In this document: positions 1 to 10,877 of the stretch, piece after piece
How positions within the stretch are numbered: position 1 is the stretch's first letter
How the letters are laid out: every line of letters starts with the position of its first letter
From: Yersinia entomophaga
GTDB lineage: Bacteria; Pseudomonadota; Gammaproteobacteria; Enterobacterales; Enterobacteriaceae
Assembly (NCBI RefSeq): GCF_001656035.1
Contig: NZ_CP010029.1
Span: 1,144,885-1,208,884 of the forward strand
Direction: 5' to 3'
Length of the DNA: 64,000 nucleotides
Notes under the pieces: generated by a model
Database searches by the model: none
The model's input: the letters and a program-made list of their open reading frames with translations, nothing else
Told to the model about the DNA's origin: nothing
Translations under genes and position numbers: made by a program

Positions 1-693
1 GCGCATATCCTGCAATCCCTCCGCCAGCGCGAGAATAGCCATAAGCTCCGAAGCGGCTGTTATTTCTACGCGGTCGGCTCGTTCCACGCCGTGGCTGCCA
101 CCTCCCACCCCTACGGTAATCTGGCGCAGAGCACGATCGTTATGATCCAGTACCCTTGGCCATAGAATGCGATGTGGATCGATACTCAGCCGTTCCATGC
201 CGGTCTGCGGGCCGAAATCCTCACCGAGACGTTGTTCGTGGTAAAGGCGAGCGTCCAGTGCGGCGGCGGCCAGATTATGGGCTGAACTGATGGCGTGGAT
301 ATCGCCGGTCAGATGAAGGTTGAGCTTTTCCATCGGTAAAACTTGCGACGCGCCACCGCCGGCGGCACCGCCCTTAACGCCAAACACCGGGCCAAGACTC
401 GGTTGACGAATACAGGCGACACACCGCACGCCGAGTCGGTTGATGCCTTGGCTGAGCCCGATGGTTGTGACGGTTTTACCTTCGCCTAATGGGGTAGGTG
501 TAATGCTGGAAACCAGGACCAATTTGCCCTGCGGCTTGTCGGCATCAATACAATCGATATCAATTTTAGCCATGTGCTTCCCATAGGGAATCAAAGCTTC
601 ATCGGCTACCCCAAGGCTGCGGGCGACGGCCTCAATAGGCAGCAAAGCAGGGGCAACGGGCTTGTTTTCAATCGTCGATAATTTTTGTGTCAT
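1..693 (-). CDS. fhs: Formate--tetrahydrofolate ligase, N-terminal part (gene runs off the window start)
   Basis: Makes 10-formyl-tetrahydrofolate from formate, THF and ATP in cytoplasmic one-carbon metabolism. I translated the minus strand: 231 codons are present, beginning [10 protein letters not shown] at the ATG complementary to 691-693, with the family ATP-binding segment [13 protein letters not shown] near residue 70, then [15 protein letters not shown] and [13 protein letters not shown], all typical of FTHFS. The C-terminal half lies beyond the window. A weak AGGAA lies about 11 bases upstream of the start. It is transcribed away from the nitrate transporter gene, the two being separated by about 620 bases of AT-rich sequence. 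Confidence 0.93.
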   Translation of the reverse strand, partial: MTQKLSTIENKPVAPALLPIEAVARSLGVADEALIPYGKHMAKIDIDCIDADKPQGKLVLVSSITPTPLGEGKTVTTIGLSQGINRLGVRCVACIRQPSLGPVFGVKGGAAGGGASQVLPMEKLNLHLTGDIHAISSAHNLAAAALDARLYHEQRLGEDFGPQTGMERLSIDPHRILWPRVLDHNDRALRQITVGVGGGSHGVERADRVEITAASELMAILALAEGLQDMR

Positions 694-1314
694 GGCGATA
701 GGTGTTCCTGTTATTTGGCGGCAGAGCAACTGGCTGAACATAACCCGTGAATTATGTCATAGACCGGAGAGGAAGCTTGGCAGCAAATCAACAAAATGCG
801 AATCAACGCGAAAAATAAAAAGAAACTGATGTAAATAAACCGGGGATATTGCAGAGGACTTGTTTTGAACATATTTTAACCATCAGTGCCGAGGGCGATT
901 TGTTGATAATAATCCTCAAATAAAAATATTAAAAAATAATGTATTAATAGCTGTTAACTTTCATTATTAATGCTTAATAAAGTTTTAATACTATTAAAGA
1001 AATGAAGTAGATAGAGATAGAGAACAAGAAAAAATAACCAAAATCTGTCCATATCGATTGTGATTCCCCTGCCTTTACCCTGAAGCGGATCGAGTTTATG
1101 GCATTAAATTTATATGATGTGTTTTTATTTTAATTCATTAAAAACAATATGATAAAGAAATGGGTTTATGATAAACCCTTAAAGTTGTATATTAAATGCA
1201 TGTTTAAGGATATGATGATGCCTCGAACGATAGCCGATGGAACATTGATCACCGTTAGATTCAAACGATGAGCGAAGGAACGGCAATACATTCTAAATGA
1301 TTTAGAACGAGGTA
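694..1314. other. AT-rich intergenic region between fhs and the nitrate transporter
   Basis: Divergent promoter region. Very AT-rich from about 780 to 1200 with many A/T runs. I looked for FNR-type (TTGAT-N4-ATCAA) sites and found only imperfect ones (for example around 903), so no regulator is assigned. No credible ORF. Confidence 0.5.
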
Positions 1315-1317
1315 ATG

Positions 1318-2712
1318 ATGACGCAAATATCAATGTCAGATATGAAAGATAAAGGGCGTTTAATCACAGACTGGCGGCCGGAAGATGCTATTTTCTGGAA
1401 ACTACGTGGTCAATTTGTAGCAAGACGGAATCTCTGGATTTCTATTTTCTGTCTGCTATTAGCTTATTGTGTCTGGATGTTATTTAGCGCATTGGCAGTT
1501 AATTTAAATCACGTCGGATTTTCATTTTCGGCAGACCAACTGTTTATGCTGGCCGCATTACCTTCGGTATCTGGCACGTTATTGCGGGTAGCTTATTCCT
1601 TTATGGTGCCAATTTTTGGTGGTAGACGCTGGACCGCGGTGAGCACGGGGTTTTTGATTATCCCCTGCGTGTGGCTAGGTTTTGCGGTGCAGAACCCCAA
1701 GACCACCTTTGAAACCTTCGTCATTATCGCTCTACTATGCGGGTTTGCCGGAGCCAATTTTGCTTCCAGCATGGGAAATATCAGCTTCTTTTACCCGAAA
1801 GATAAACAAGGGCAGGCGCTTGGTTATAACGGCGGTTTGGGCAATATTGGCGTAAGCCTGATGCAATTGGTGGTACCCATTGCTATTTCGGTTTCGTTGT
1901 TTAGCGCCTTTGGCAGCGCAGGGAAACTGATGCCCGATGGGGAAACGCTGTGGCTGGAGAATGCGGCGTGGATCTGGGTCATTCCCCTTGGCATCGCCAC
2001 GCTACTGGCCTGGTTTGGCATGAACGATCTGGCGATGAACAAAACTTCCGTCGGCAAACAGTTCGGCATTTTGAAGAACCGCCATTTATGGGTTCTGGGA
2101 TTATTGTATCTGGCGTCTTATGGCTCATTCATCGGTTTTGCCGCTGCTTTTGCCATGCTATCCACCATTGAATTCCCTGAGGTCGAGATACTCTATTACG
2201 CCTTCTTTGGCCCGTTTCTCGGTGCATTAGCGCGCTCCGTGGGCGGAATCATGGCGGATCGTTTTAGTGGCGTATTGGTCACCGCGCTCAATTTTGTTGT
2301 GATGGCGCTACTGATCCTGTTGTTGATTATGACATTACCGGATGCTAATAGTCCTGGCTCGTTTGTTGCTTTTTTCAGCGTCTTTATGCTGCTGTTTATC
2401 ACTGCAGGGCTGGGCAGCGGTTCAACCTATCAAATGATCGCGGTGGTCTTTCGTAAAAGTACTGCCGACAAAATAAAAGCGCAGGGCGGCAGTCAGGAAG
2501 AAGCGGAGCGTCACGGCGTGGCTGATACCGCCACCGCTCTGGGCTTTATTTCCGTGATTGGTGCATCGGGTGGCTTCTTTATTCCGAAAGTCATGGGCTC
2601 GTCATTGGCAATGACCGGCTCGGTCTTTACAGCAATGTTGTTTATTTTTGTGCTTTATATTTTATCCATCACGATGACTTGGCTGGTTTATGGCAGAAGA
2701 AAAGGGTGTTAA
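1318..2712 (+). CDS. narK: NarK/NarU-type nitrate/nitrite MFS transporter
   Basis: Inner-membrane major facilitator protein of the nitrate/nitrite porter family, 464 residues. The family signatures are clear: GGRRWTAVSTG after TM3, the first nitrate signature GFAGANFASSMGNISFFYPK, GYNGGLGNIGVS, and the second signature ALGFISVIGASGGFFIPK. Substrate-binding arginines corresponding to NarK R89 and R305 are present (LLRVAYS near residue 90; ALARSVGG). The start at 1318 is preferred because GAGG (1309-1312) lies 5 bases before it; the adjacent ATG at 1315 is too close. Details such as AVQNP, SSMGNISFF and the ending TWLVYGRRK resemble E. coli NarU more than NarK, so the paralogue is uncertain. 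No nitrate reductase operon is adjacent; tehB follows by 52 bases. Confidence 0.9.
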   Translation: MTQISMSDMKDKGRLITDWRPEDAIFWKLRGQFVARRNLWISIFCLLLAYCVWMLFSALAVNLNHVGFSFSADQLFMLAALPSVSGTLLRVAYSFMVPIFGGRRWTAVSTGFLIIPCVWLGFAVQNPKTTFETFVIIALLCGFAGANFASSMGNISFFYPKDKQGQALGYNGGLGNIGVSLMQLVVPIAISVSLFSAFGSAGKLMPDGETLWLENAAWIWVIPLGIATLLAWFGMNDLAMNKTSVGKQFGILKNRHLWVLGLLYLASYGSFIGFAAAFAMLSTIEFPEVEILYYAFFGPFLGALARSVGGIMADRFSGVLVTALNFVVMALLILLLIMTLPDANSPGSFVAFFSVFMLLFITAGLGSGSTYQMIAVVFRKSTADKIKAQGGSQEEAERHGVADTATALGFISVIGASGGFFIPKVMGSSLAMTGSVFTAMLFIFVLYILSITMTWLVYGRRKGC

Positions 2713-2764
2713 CGTCCGCCATAACGCCAGAGAAAAGTTGTTCAGTGTTTACAAAGAGGGTTAT

Positions 2765-3625
2765 ATGCAGGAACTCATTTGCTACAAAAAAATGCCGGTT
2801 TGGAACAGTCGCACGTTGCCTGCGATGTTCCAGGAAAAACACAATACCAAAGACGGTACCTGGGCCAAGCTGACGATATTGCAAGGCGAGCTGACTTTTT
2901 CATTGCTCACGGAAGACGGGGAAGACATTGAGTCCTTCATTTTTAGCAAGGTTAACCAGCCGAAAATGATCGAGCCGCAGGTATGGCACCGGATTGCGTC
3001 TTTCTCTGATGATATAGAATGCCAGCTAGAGTTTCTCTGCACGCCAGAAGATTTCTATCATAAAAAATACGCTTTGACGCCGACTCATTCGGAGGTTATC
3101 AACGCTGCCCGTCTGATAACACCTTGTAAAGCGATGGATTTGGGCTGTGGTTCCGGCCGTAATTCACTGTATCTCAATCTGCTCGGTTTTGATGTGGATG
3201 CCTGCGATCACAACGCTCAGTCGGTGGAATTTATTGATGAAATTATTGAAAAGGAAGGGCTGCAAAACATCCATACGCAGGTACGTGATATTAACGATCT
3301 GGTGATCGACGGTCAGTACGGTTTAATTTTATCTACCGTGGTGTTTATGTTTCTCGACCGTCAGAAGATACCGGCGATTATCGACAATATGCAACAATCG
3401 ACTCAGCCTGGCGGTTATAACCTGATCGTGGCCGCGATGTCTACGGATGATTACCCGTGCAATATGCCTTTTTCCTTCACCTTTAAACACAATGAGTTGA
3501 AAGAATATTATCGGGATTGGACTATCGTGAAATACAACGAGGACCTTGGGGCTTTGCATAAGAAAGATGCAGAAGGCAACAGAATCAAACTGCGCTTTGC
3601 CACTTTATTAGCCAAGAAAGGTTAG
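2765..3625 (+). CDS. tehB: Tellurite-resistance SAM methyltransferase TehB, long form with N-terminal cupin-like domain
   Basis: SAM-dependent methyltransferase that detoxifies tellurite and related oxyanions. The 286-residue product has the two-part architecture of Haemophilus TehB: an N-terminal TehB/YeaR-like beta domain (residues 1-100, including PVWNSRTLPAMFQEKHNTKDG and EPQVWHRI) and a class I methyltransferase domain with motif I MDLGCGSGRN near residue 125, then STVVFMFLDR and GGYNLIVAAMSTDD. An upstream ATG at 2690 is in frame but overlaps the transporter gene; 2765 matches the known family start (MQELICYKKMPVW) and has AGAGGG four bases before it. Possibly co-transcribed with the upstream transporter. 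Its stop codon lies inside the first copy of a 27-bp imperfect tandem repeat. Confidence 0.93.
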   Translation: MQELICYKKMPVWNSRTLPAMFQEKHNTKDGTWAKLTILQGELTFSLLTEDGEDIESFIFSKVNQPKMIEPQVWHRIASFSDDIECQLEFLCTPEDFYHKKYALTPTHSEVINAARLITPCKAMDLGCGSGRNSLYLNLLGFDVDACDHNAQSVEFIDEIIEKEGLQNIHTQVRDINDLVIDGQYGLILSTVVFMFLDRQKIPAIIDNMQQSTQPGGYNLIVAAMSTDDYPCNMPFSFTFKHNELKEYYRDWTIVKYNEDLGALHKKDAEGNRIKLRFATLLAKKG

Positions 3626-3667
3626 CAAAAAATGTTTGCGAAGAAAGATTAGCTAAACATGTTTACG
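3614..3667. repeat. 27-bp imperfect tandem duplication across the tehB stop codon
   Basis: Unit A 3614-3640 and unit B 3641-3667 match at 23 of 27 positions. Unit A contains the end of tehB (codons AAG AAA GGT TAG) and unit B repeats it as AAG AAA GAT TAG downstream of the stop. A second short direct repeat (atagttagccaa) follows at about 3686 and 3701. Confidence 0.75.
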
Positions 3668-3888
3668 AAAAAGTGAGTTAAGAATAATAGTTAGCCAAAC
3701 ATAGTTAGCCAAGGCAAACGAGTGTGCGAATCAATATCCGGTCGAGCGAATCAAGGGGGATAGGCTAAAAACGCAATGTCATTATGGATAAATAGCATGA
3801 TGAATAAACGCAATGACGCTCTCAAAGTCGCTGTGCCGTATATTGAGCGTTTGCGATAGCTATAGCCTTAAAGGAATAAGGCGCAATA

Positions 3889-3924
3889 AAAACGCTCTGG
3901 CCACTACGGAGCAGAGCGTTTTTT
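3889..3924. terminator. Bidirectional rho-independent terminator between tehB and the GH1 gene
   Basis: Perfect 11-bp inverted repeat aaaacgctctg / cagagcgtttt (3889-3899 and 3912-3922) around a 12-base loop, flanked by A and T runs so that it works on both strands. It separates convergent tehB and the glycosidase gene. The rest of the 3626-3993 gap holds only short repeats. Confidence 0.85.
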
Positions 3925-3993
3925 CATCGTCATGATGTTATTTGCGATTACGGTTTTAAAGCGATTAACCTCAGCGAGGTGGGCAACCGATAT

Positions 3994-6042
<2,049 letters not shown>

Positions 6043-7089
6043 ATGGCTGAAAATATTAGAGTTGGGTTGCTGGGCTACGGTTATGCCAGTAAAACCTTTC
6101 ACGCGCCGCTGATTTCGGGGACTCCCGGCGTAGAATTTGCGGCCGTCTCCAGCAGCGATGCCAGTAAAGTGCACGCCGACTGGCCGTCGGTTACCGTGGT
6201 GAACGATGCTCAACATTTATTTGACGATCCGAGCATCGATGTCATTGTTATTCCTACTCCCAATGATACCCACTTTCCATTGGCGCAACGGGCGCTGGCC
6301 GCAGGCAAGCATGTGGTCGTGGATAAGCCGTTTACCGTGACGCTGTCACAAGCTAACGAGCTAAAACGCCTGGCAGATGAGGCCGGTTTGCTATTGTCGG
6401 TTTTTCACAATCGTCGTTGGGACAGTGATTTTCTGACGCTGAAAACCTTGCTGAAGGAAGGTGCGTTAGGAGATGTCGTGTATTTCGAATCTCATTTCGA
6501 TCGGTTCCGTCCGGAAATTCGTCAGCGCTGGCGGGAACAACCCGGAGCCGGCAGCGGTATCTGGTATGACTTAGGGCCACATTTGCTGGATCAGGCGTTG
6601 CAGCTGTTTGGACTGCCGGAAACCCTTAATGTCGATCTTGGTTTGCTGCGTCCCGGCGCACAGTCGGTGGACTATTTCCACGCGGTATTAAGCTATCCTG
6701 GCCAACGTGTTGTGTTACATGGCACGGTGCTGGCGGCGGCAGAAACGGCGCGTTATATCGTTCACGGCACTAAAGGCAGCTATATTAAATACGGTCTGGA
6801 TCCGCAGGAAGATCGCCTGAAAGCCGGTGAACGCCTACCTCAAACCGATTGGGGCTATGACATGCGTGACGGAGTCGTGACATTGTCACAAAATGGCGTA
6901 TTGGTGGAACAGCCTTTGCTGACGCAGCCGGGTAATTATCCAGCTTATTATGCTGGCATTCGCGATGCCATTTTGGGTGTAGGCGAGAATCCCGTCCCTG
7001 CAACCGAGGCGATTACCGTAATGGAATTGATCGAACTGGGGCTGGAATCAAATAAACATAAGCAAGCGTTGCCGGTTAATCCCCGTTAG
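6043..7089 (+). CDS. ydgJ: Gfo/Idh/MocA-family oxidoreductase YdgJ
   Basis: Predicted cytoplasmic NAD(P)-dependent oxidoreductase, 348 residues, substrate unknown. The N-terminal Rossmann segment is RVGLLGYGYASKTFHAP (dinucleotide fold, residues 5-21); the catalytic-lysine motif is VVVDKPF near residue 93; SGIWYDLGPHLLDQALQLFG is the conserved C-terminal-domain helix containing the family DxxxH. The sequence follows E. coli YdgJ closely over its whole length. In E. coli ydgJ also neighbours add and malY, as here with yfeH inserted. The gene contains an exact matS site (6877-6889). Confidence 0.93.
   Translation: MAENIRVGLLGYGYASKTFHAPLISGTPGVEFAAVSSSDASKVHADWPSVTVVNDAQHLFDDPSIDVIVIPTPNDTHFPLAQRALAAGKHVVVDKPFTVTLSQANELKRLADEAGLLLSVFHNRRWDSDFLTLKTLLKEGALGDVVYFESHFDRFRPEIRQRWREQPGAGSGIWYDLGPHLLDQALQLFGLPETLNVDLGLLRPGAQSVDYFHAVLSYPGQRVVLHGTVLAAAETARYIVHGTKGSYIKYGLDPQEDRLKAGERLPQTDWGYDMRDGVVTLSQNGVLVEQPLLTQPGNYPAYYAGIRDAILGVGENPVPATEAITVMELIELGLESNKHKQALPVNPR
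6877..6889. other. matS site (MatP binding, Ter macrodomain)
   Basis: GTGACATTGTCAC matches the 13-bp matS consensus GTGACRNYGTCAC at all defined positions. It lies inside ydgJ. MatP bound to such sites organises the terminus macrodomain. Confidence 0.8.
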
Positions 7090-7233
7090 CACTAACCATT
7101 AATACAGGCTATGAGTAATAGCTTTCCTGCACTTTTGATAATTACGTCTATCGTTTAGGTCTATTATTGATGGTTTCCTCTGATTGATATTTTTTATTAA
7201 TCGGAGGCATTTTGATTGAAGGAATACAGTGGC

Positions 7234-8245
7234 ATGTCTTGGTTGCAACGCTTACGTATTGATACGTTTTTACTGGTATTAATTGGGGTGGTGATCATCG
7301 CCTCTTTTTTCCCCTGTGAAGGGGAAACCAAAGTGTGGTTTGAACGATTGACCACCGCGGCCATTGCGCTGCTGTTTTTTATGCACGGAGCTAAATTATC
7401 CCGCGCGGCAATAGTGGCCGGCATGGGGCACTGGAAGCTGCATCTGGTGGTATTCCTCAGCACTTTTGCGCTATTTCCGCTGTTAGGGCTGGGAATGAAC
7501 GTGTTGGTGCCGGGAATTCTAACGCCAACGCTGTATTTGGGATTCCTGTATCCTGTGCGCCTTGCCTGCCACGGTACAATCGGCGATTGCTTATACCTCG
7601 GTTGCAGGTGGAAACGTGGCGGCGGCGATTTGTAGCGCCTCGGCGTCCAGTATTCTCGGCGTTTTCTTGTCACCGTTGCTGGTGGGCGCGCTGATGCAAA
7701 CTCAGGGCGGCAGTACAGATACCTTGCACGCCATTGGTTCTATCATCATGCAATTGATGGTGCCGTTTATCGTCGGCCATTTGTCCCGCCCACTGATCGC
7801 CAAATGGGTCGAGCGCCATAAAAAACTGGTCAATATAACTGACCGGTCATCGATTCTGCTGGTGGTTTATGTGGCTTTCAGCGAAGCGGTGGTGGAAGGT
7901 ATCTGGCATCAAATCGACGGCTGGTCGCTGCTGGCGATTCTGGTGTGTTCGCTGGTGCTGCTGGCTATCGTTATTGTAGCGAATACGCTGGCTGCGCGTT
8001 GGCTAGGCTTTAATACCGCCGATGAAATTACCATTGTGTTCTGCGGCTCGAAGAAAAGTCTGGCCAACGGGATTCCCATGGCCAATGTACTGTTCCCGGC
8101 TTCCGTGGTCGGCGTAATGGTATTGCCGTTGATGATATTCCATCAGGTGCAATTGATGGTGTGCGCGGTGCTGGCACAGCGTTACGCTCGTCGAGTGGCG
8201 CGTGAGCGGGATGCGAGCGAAAAACGGGAGCAGGGCGAAGCCTGA
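7234..8245 (+). pseudogene. yfeH: YfeH-like bile acid:sodium symporter family protein, frameshifted
   Basis: Putative inner-membrane solute:Na+ symporter (SBF family) split by one frameshift. The first part, from ATG 7234 (MSWLQRLRIDTFLL), reads to GFLY; the second frame resumes at LCALPATVQSAIAYTSVAGGN and continues to EQGEA with the conserved ADEITIVFCGSKKSLANGIPMANVLFP. Dropping one C from the CC at 7552-7553 restores a continuous YfeH-like protein of normal length (about 336 residues), so it is a recent single-base change or a sequence error. The in-frame TTG at 7216 is an alternative start. A terminator follows at 8275-8312. Confidence 0.85.
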
Positions 8246-8274
8246 GTTCACTCATTTATCCACTGATTTAAATC

Positions 8275-8312
8275 ATAAAAAAGGGTCAGATCATTTCCGG
8301 CCCTTTTTTTTA
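8275..8312. terminator. Terminator between yfeH and add
   Basis: Stem aaaaaagggtc / ggccctttttt with an 11-base loop and a T run, between convergent yfeH and add. The A/T flanks allow action on both strands. Confidence 0.75.
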
Positions 8313-8363
8313 TTTTATCGTTTTCACCTGATGCGGGTTTACCGAGCTACACAGGCAAAGCCG

Positions 8364-9362
8364 TTAACCACGAATTTTATCGCGCAGCGCCTGCTTTTCC
8401 GCTTCACTGATAAAGGCCATCGTCAGGCCGTTTTCCTGAGCCTGACGAATTTCATCACGAGTCAGGCCCGCTGCAGGAGCTGCTACGTGGTACTCATTGG
8501 TAATTTCAATCCCCTGAACCGCCGGATCGTCGGTATTGATGGAAGCCAACACGCCGTGACGCAGGAAGGTCGCTAACGGATGTTTGGCTAAGGAAACCAC
8601 GGTACTGGTCTGAATATTGGAGGTCAGGCAGGACTCGATACCGATATTGTTTTCTGCCAGATAATCCAGCAGGCGGGAGTCATCGATAGCTTTGACGCCG
8701 TGACCGATACGTTCCGCGCCCAGTTCGTGAATTGCCTGCCAAATGCTTTCCGGACCAGCGGCTTCACCGGCATGAACGGTAATGCGCAAACCCGCATCCC
8801 GCGCACGGTTGAAATGGTTGAGGAACAGCCCGCCGGGGAAGCCCCGTTCATCACCGGCCAAATCCAGCGCGGTAATGCCGTCACGGTGAGCCAGCAGGGC
8901 ATCCAGTTCTTGCAGGCAGGCCTGCTCGCCAAAAGTCCGGCTCAGAATACCGATCAGACGAATATCAATGTCGCGATCGCGGCAGCCAGCCTGAATCCCA
9001 TCAATGACCGCTTCAACCACACCGGCAACGGGCAGTTGGTGTTTCATCGCCATGTAATAAGGGGAAAAACGCAGCTCGGCATAGTGCAGACCGGCGTTAA
9101 CCGCGTCCTCTACGTTTTCATACGCTACGCGGCGGCAGGCATCTAAATCGCCCAGTACCGCCACGCCCCAATCCAGTTTTTGCAGGAAGCTTATCAGGTC
9201 CGGTTCGGTTTTGGTGATTTGCACATGAGGGCGCAGCGCTTCTAACTCATTGGCCGGTAACGTCATATTGAACTGACGCCCCAGATCCAGAATGGTTTGG
9301 GCGCGAATATTGCCATCGAGATGGCGGTGAATGTCTGTCAGAGGAAGGCGGGAATCGATCAT
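8364..9362 (-). CDS. add: Adenosine deaminase
   Basis: Zinc-dependent cytoplasmic enzyme converting adenosine and deoxyadenosine to (deoxy)inosine in purine salvage. The metal-binding and catalytic motifs are present in order: HRHLDGN (HxH) at the N-terminus, [16 protein letters not shown] and SINTDDP. The ATG complementary to 9360-9362 gives [18 protein letters not shown], matching E. coli Add and its length (332 versus 333 residues), with GAGTG upstream; a GTG four codons earlier (9374) is a possible longer start. It lies downstream of malY in the same direction, about 250 bases away and separated by a terminator. Confidence 0.95.
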   Translation of the reverse strand: MIDSRLPLTDIHRHLDGNIRAQTILDLGRQFNMTLPANELEALRPHVQITKTEPDLISFLQKLDWGVAVLGDLDACRRVAYENVEDAVNAGLHYAELRFSPYYMAMKHQLPVAGVVEAVIDGIQAGCRDRDIDIRLIGILSRTFGEQACLQELDALLAHRDGITALDLAGDERGFPGGLFLNHFNRARDAGLRITVHAGEAAGPESIWQAIHELGAERIGHGVKAIDDSRLLDYLAENNIGIESCLTSNIQTSTVVSLAKHPLATFLRHGVLASINTDDPAVQGIEITNEYHVAAPAAGLTRDEIRQAQENGLTMAFISEAEKQALRDKIRG

Positions 9363-9540
9363 GGATGCACTCACTTATATTTATGAATGATATTTATTCT
9401 GGGTAAAGTGCAGAACAGTATAAAAACAAATGGATGAAAACATCCAGTGAGTTGCAGAAAAAAGAGATTCAGATCACACTTAATAAGCCGTTTTTTAATA
9501 AATTCGTTGATTGACGGCCCAAATAAGGCATATGACAGTG

Positions 9541-9570
9541 AAAAACACACCCTGCGTTAAGCAGGGTGTG
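9541..9570 (-). terminator. Terminator downstream of malY
   Basis: Perfect 10-bp stem cacaccctgc / gcagggtgtg (9546-9555 and 9561-9570), five-base loop, followed on the minus strand by TTTTTC. It ends the malX-malY transcript. Confidence 0.85.
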
Positions 9571-9615
9571 AGGATGGGGGAAGGTTTACGATATATCAGC
9601 AGAAACTAGCGAAGC

Positions 9616-10797
9616 CTAATGATTACCGATGACAGCGTTCAAACCATTTATCAGTTTATCCATTCCGATTTCCACCTTACTGCGGGCGCAACCGACGTTA
9701 AGCCGTAGGAAGCCGCGGCCTTCTTCGCCGTAGGTAAAGCCCGGCATTATCGCCACTTTTTCCTGCTCAATCAGTACTTCCTGCAATTGGCGGTCGTCGA
9801 TATGCAACGGGCGTAAATCAATCCACGCCAGATAGGTAGCCTGCGGCGGTTGCCAGTTAAGCTGCGGAAAGGCCTGATTTAACCGTTCCGCGACGTATTG
9901 CAGGTTGGCCTGTAAATAGGCGCGCAGCTCATCCAGCCAGGGCGCGCCCTGACGGTAAGCGGCAATATGTGCCACCAGCGCCAGCACCGCCGGGGAAGAC
10001 AAACCGTCGCGACTTTTCAGCATGTTGCTGTAGGTTTCGCGGGTTTCACTGTCGCTGATAAAGCCGTAAGCGCCGGTTAACGCGGGAATATTGAAGGTTT
10101 TTGAACCCGATGTCAGCAGCGCCCAAGGAGATTGAGCCACCTGACTCCACGGCGTATGGGGCTGTTCTCCCCAGGTCATATCCATATGAATTTCGTCGCT
10201 AATGACCTTAACCTGGTGGCGTTCACACAGTTCGGCCATGTGCGCCAGTTCTTGCAGGCTCCACACTTTACCGGTTGGATTATGCGGGCTACACAGCAGC
10301 AGGATTTTGGTTTGTGGGCGCGCCAGCAGTGCTTCCAGATGAGCCATATCACAGTGCCAGTGATTATCCACTTTATGCAGTGGGCAAGATAATAACTGAC
10401 GCTGATTGCCCAAAATCACCTTATAAAACGCATCATAGGCGGGCGTGTGAGTCACAACGTATTCACCCGGCGCAGACCAGCAGCGAATCAATTGCGCAAC
10501 CATATAAATGACCGACGGGCCGTACACCGCCGTGGCGGTGTCGATACCGCATTGAAAACGTGCCTGATACCAATGGCGAATTGCCCCAAGAAAATCTTCG
10601 TGCTGCCAGCGGCTATAACCCAGAACGCCGTGCTCCAGACGTTGGGTCAGGGCTTGCAGAATCACCGGCGCGGTAGGGAAATCCATATCGGAAATGGTAA
10701 AGGGCAGCAGGTCGGCGCTGCCAAAACGGTCGGCAATATAATCCCACTGGGTACACCAGGTACCGTGGCGATCTACCGGCGTGGAGAAATCAAACAT
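9616..10797 (-). CDS. malY: MalY: PLP-dependent cystathionine beta-lyase and repressor of the maltose regulon
   Basis: Fold-type I PLP aminotransferase-like enzyme with beta C-S lyase activity; in E. coli it also binds MalT and represses the maltose system. The 393-residue product starts MFDFSTPVDRHGTWCTQWDY as E. coli MalY does; the PLP lysine is in LLTSGSKTFNIPALTGAYG, and SPHNPTGKVW and SDEIHMDM are conserved cofactor-pocket motifs. The ATG at 10797 has GAGAG five bases upstream; the longer frame to 10842 adds 15 unsupported residues. It sits 80 bases downstream of malX and is presumably co-transcribed from the MalI-controlled promoter. Confidence 0.94.
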   Translation of the reverse strand: MFDFSTPVDRHGTWCTQWDYIADRFGSADLLPFTISDMDFPTAPVILQALTQRLEHGVLGYSRWQHEDFLGAIRHWYQARFQCGIDTATAVYGPSVIYMVAQLIRCWSAPGEYVVTHTPAYDAFYKVILGNQRQLLSCPLHKVDNHWHCDMAHLEALLARPQTKILLLCSPHNPTGKVWSLQELAHMAELCERHQVKVISDEIHMDMTWGEQPHTPWSQVAQSPWALLTSGSKTFNIPALTGAYGFISDSETRETYSNMLKSRDGLSSPAVLALVAHIAAYRQGAPWLDELRAYLQANLQYVAERLNQAFPQLNWQPPQATYLAWIDLRPLHIDDRQLQEVLIEQEKVAIMPGFTYGEEGRGFLRLNVGCARSKVEIGMDKLINGLNAVIGNH

Positions 10798-10877
10798 CAG
10801 GCTCTCACTTTTTATCGATGAGGGAAAAAACAAACGGGGCACCGGAGCACCCCGCAGAGTTGTATTATCGAGACTTA

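Noticed and set aside
890..920. FNR site for the nitrate transporter
   Set aside because: Only 8 of 10 bases match and it lies about 400 bases from the start.
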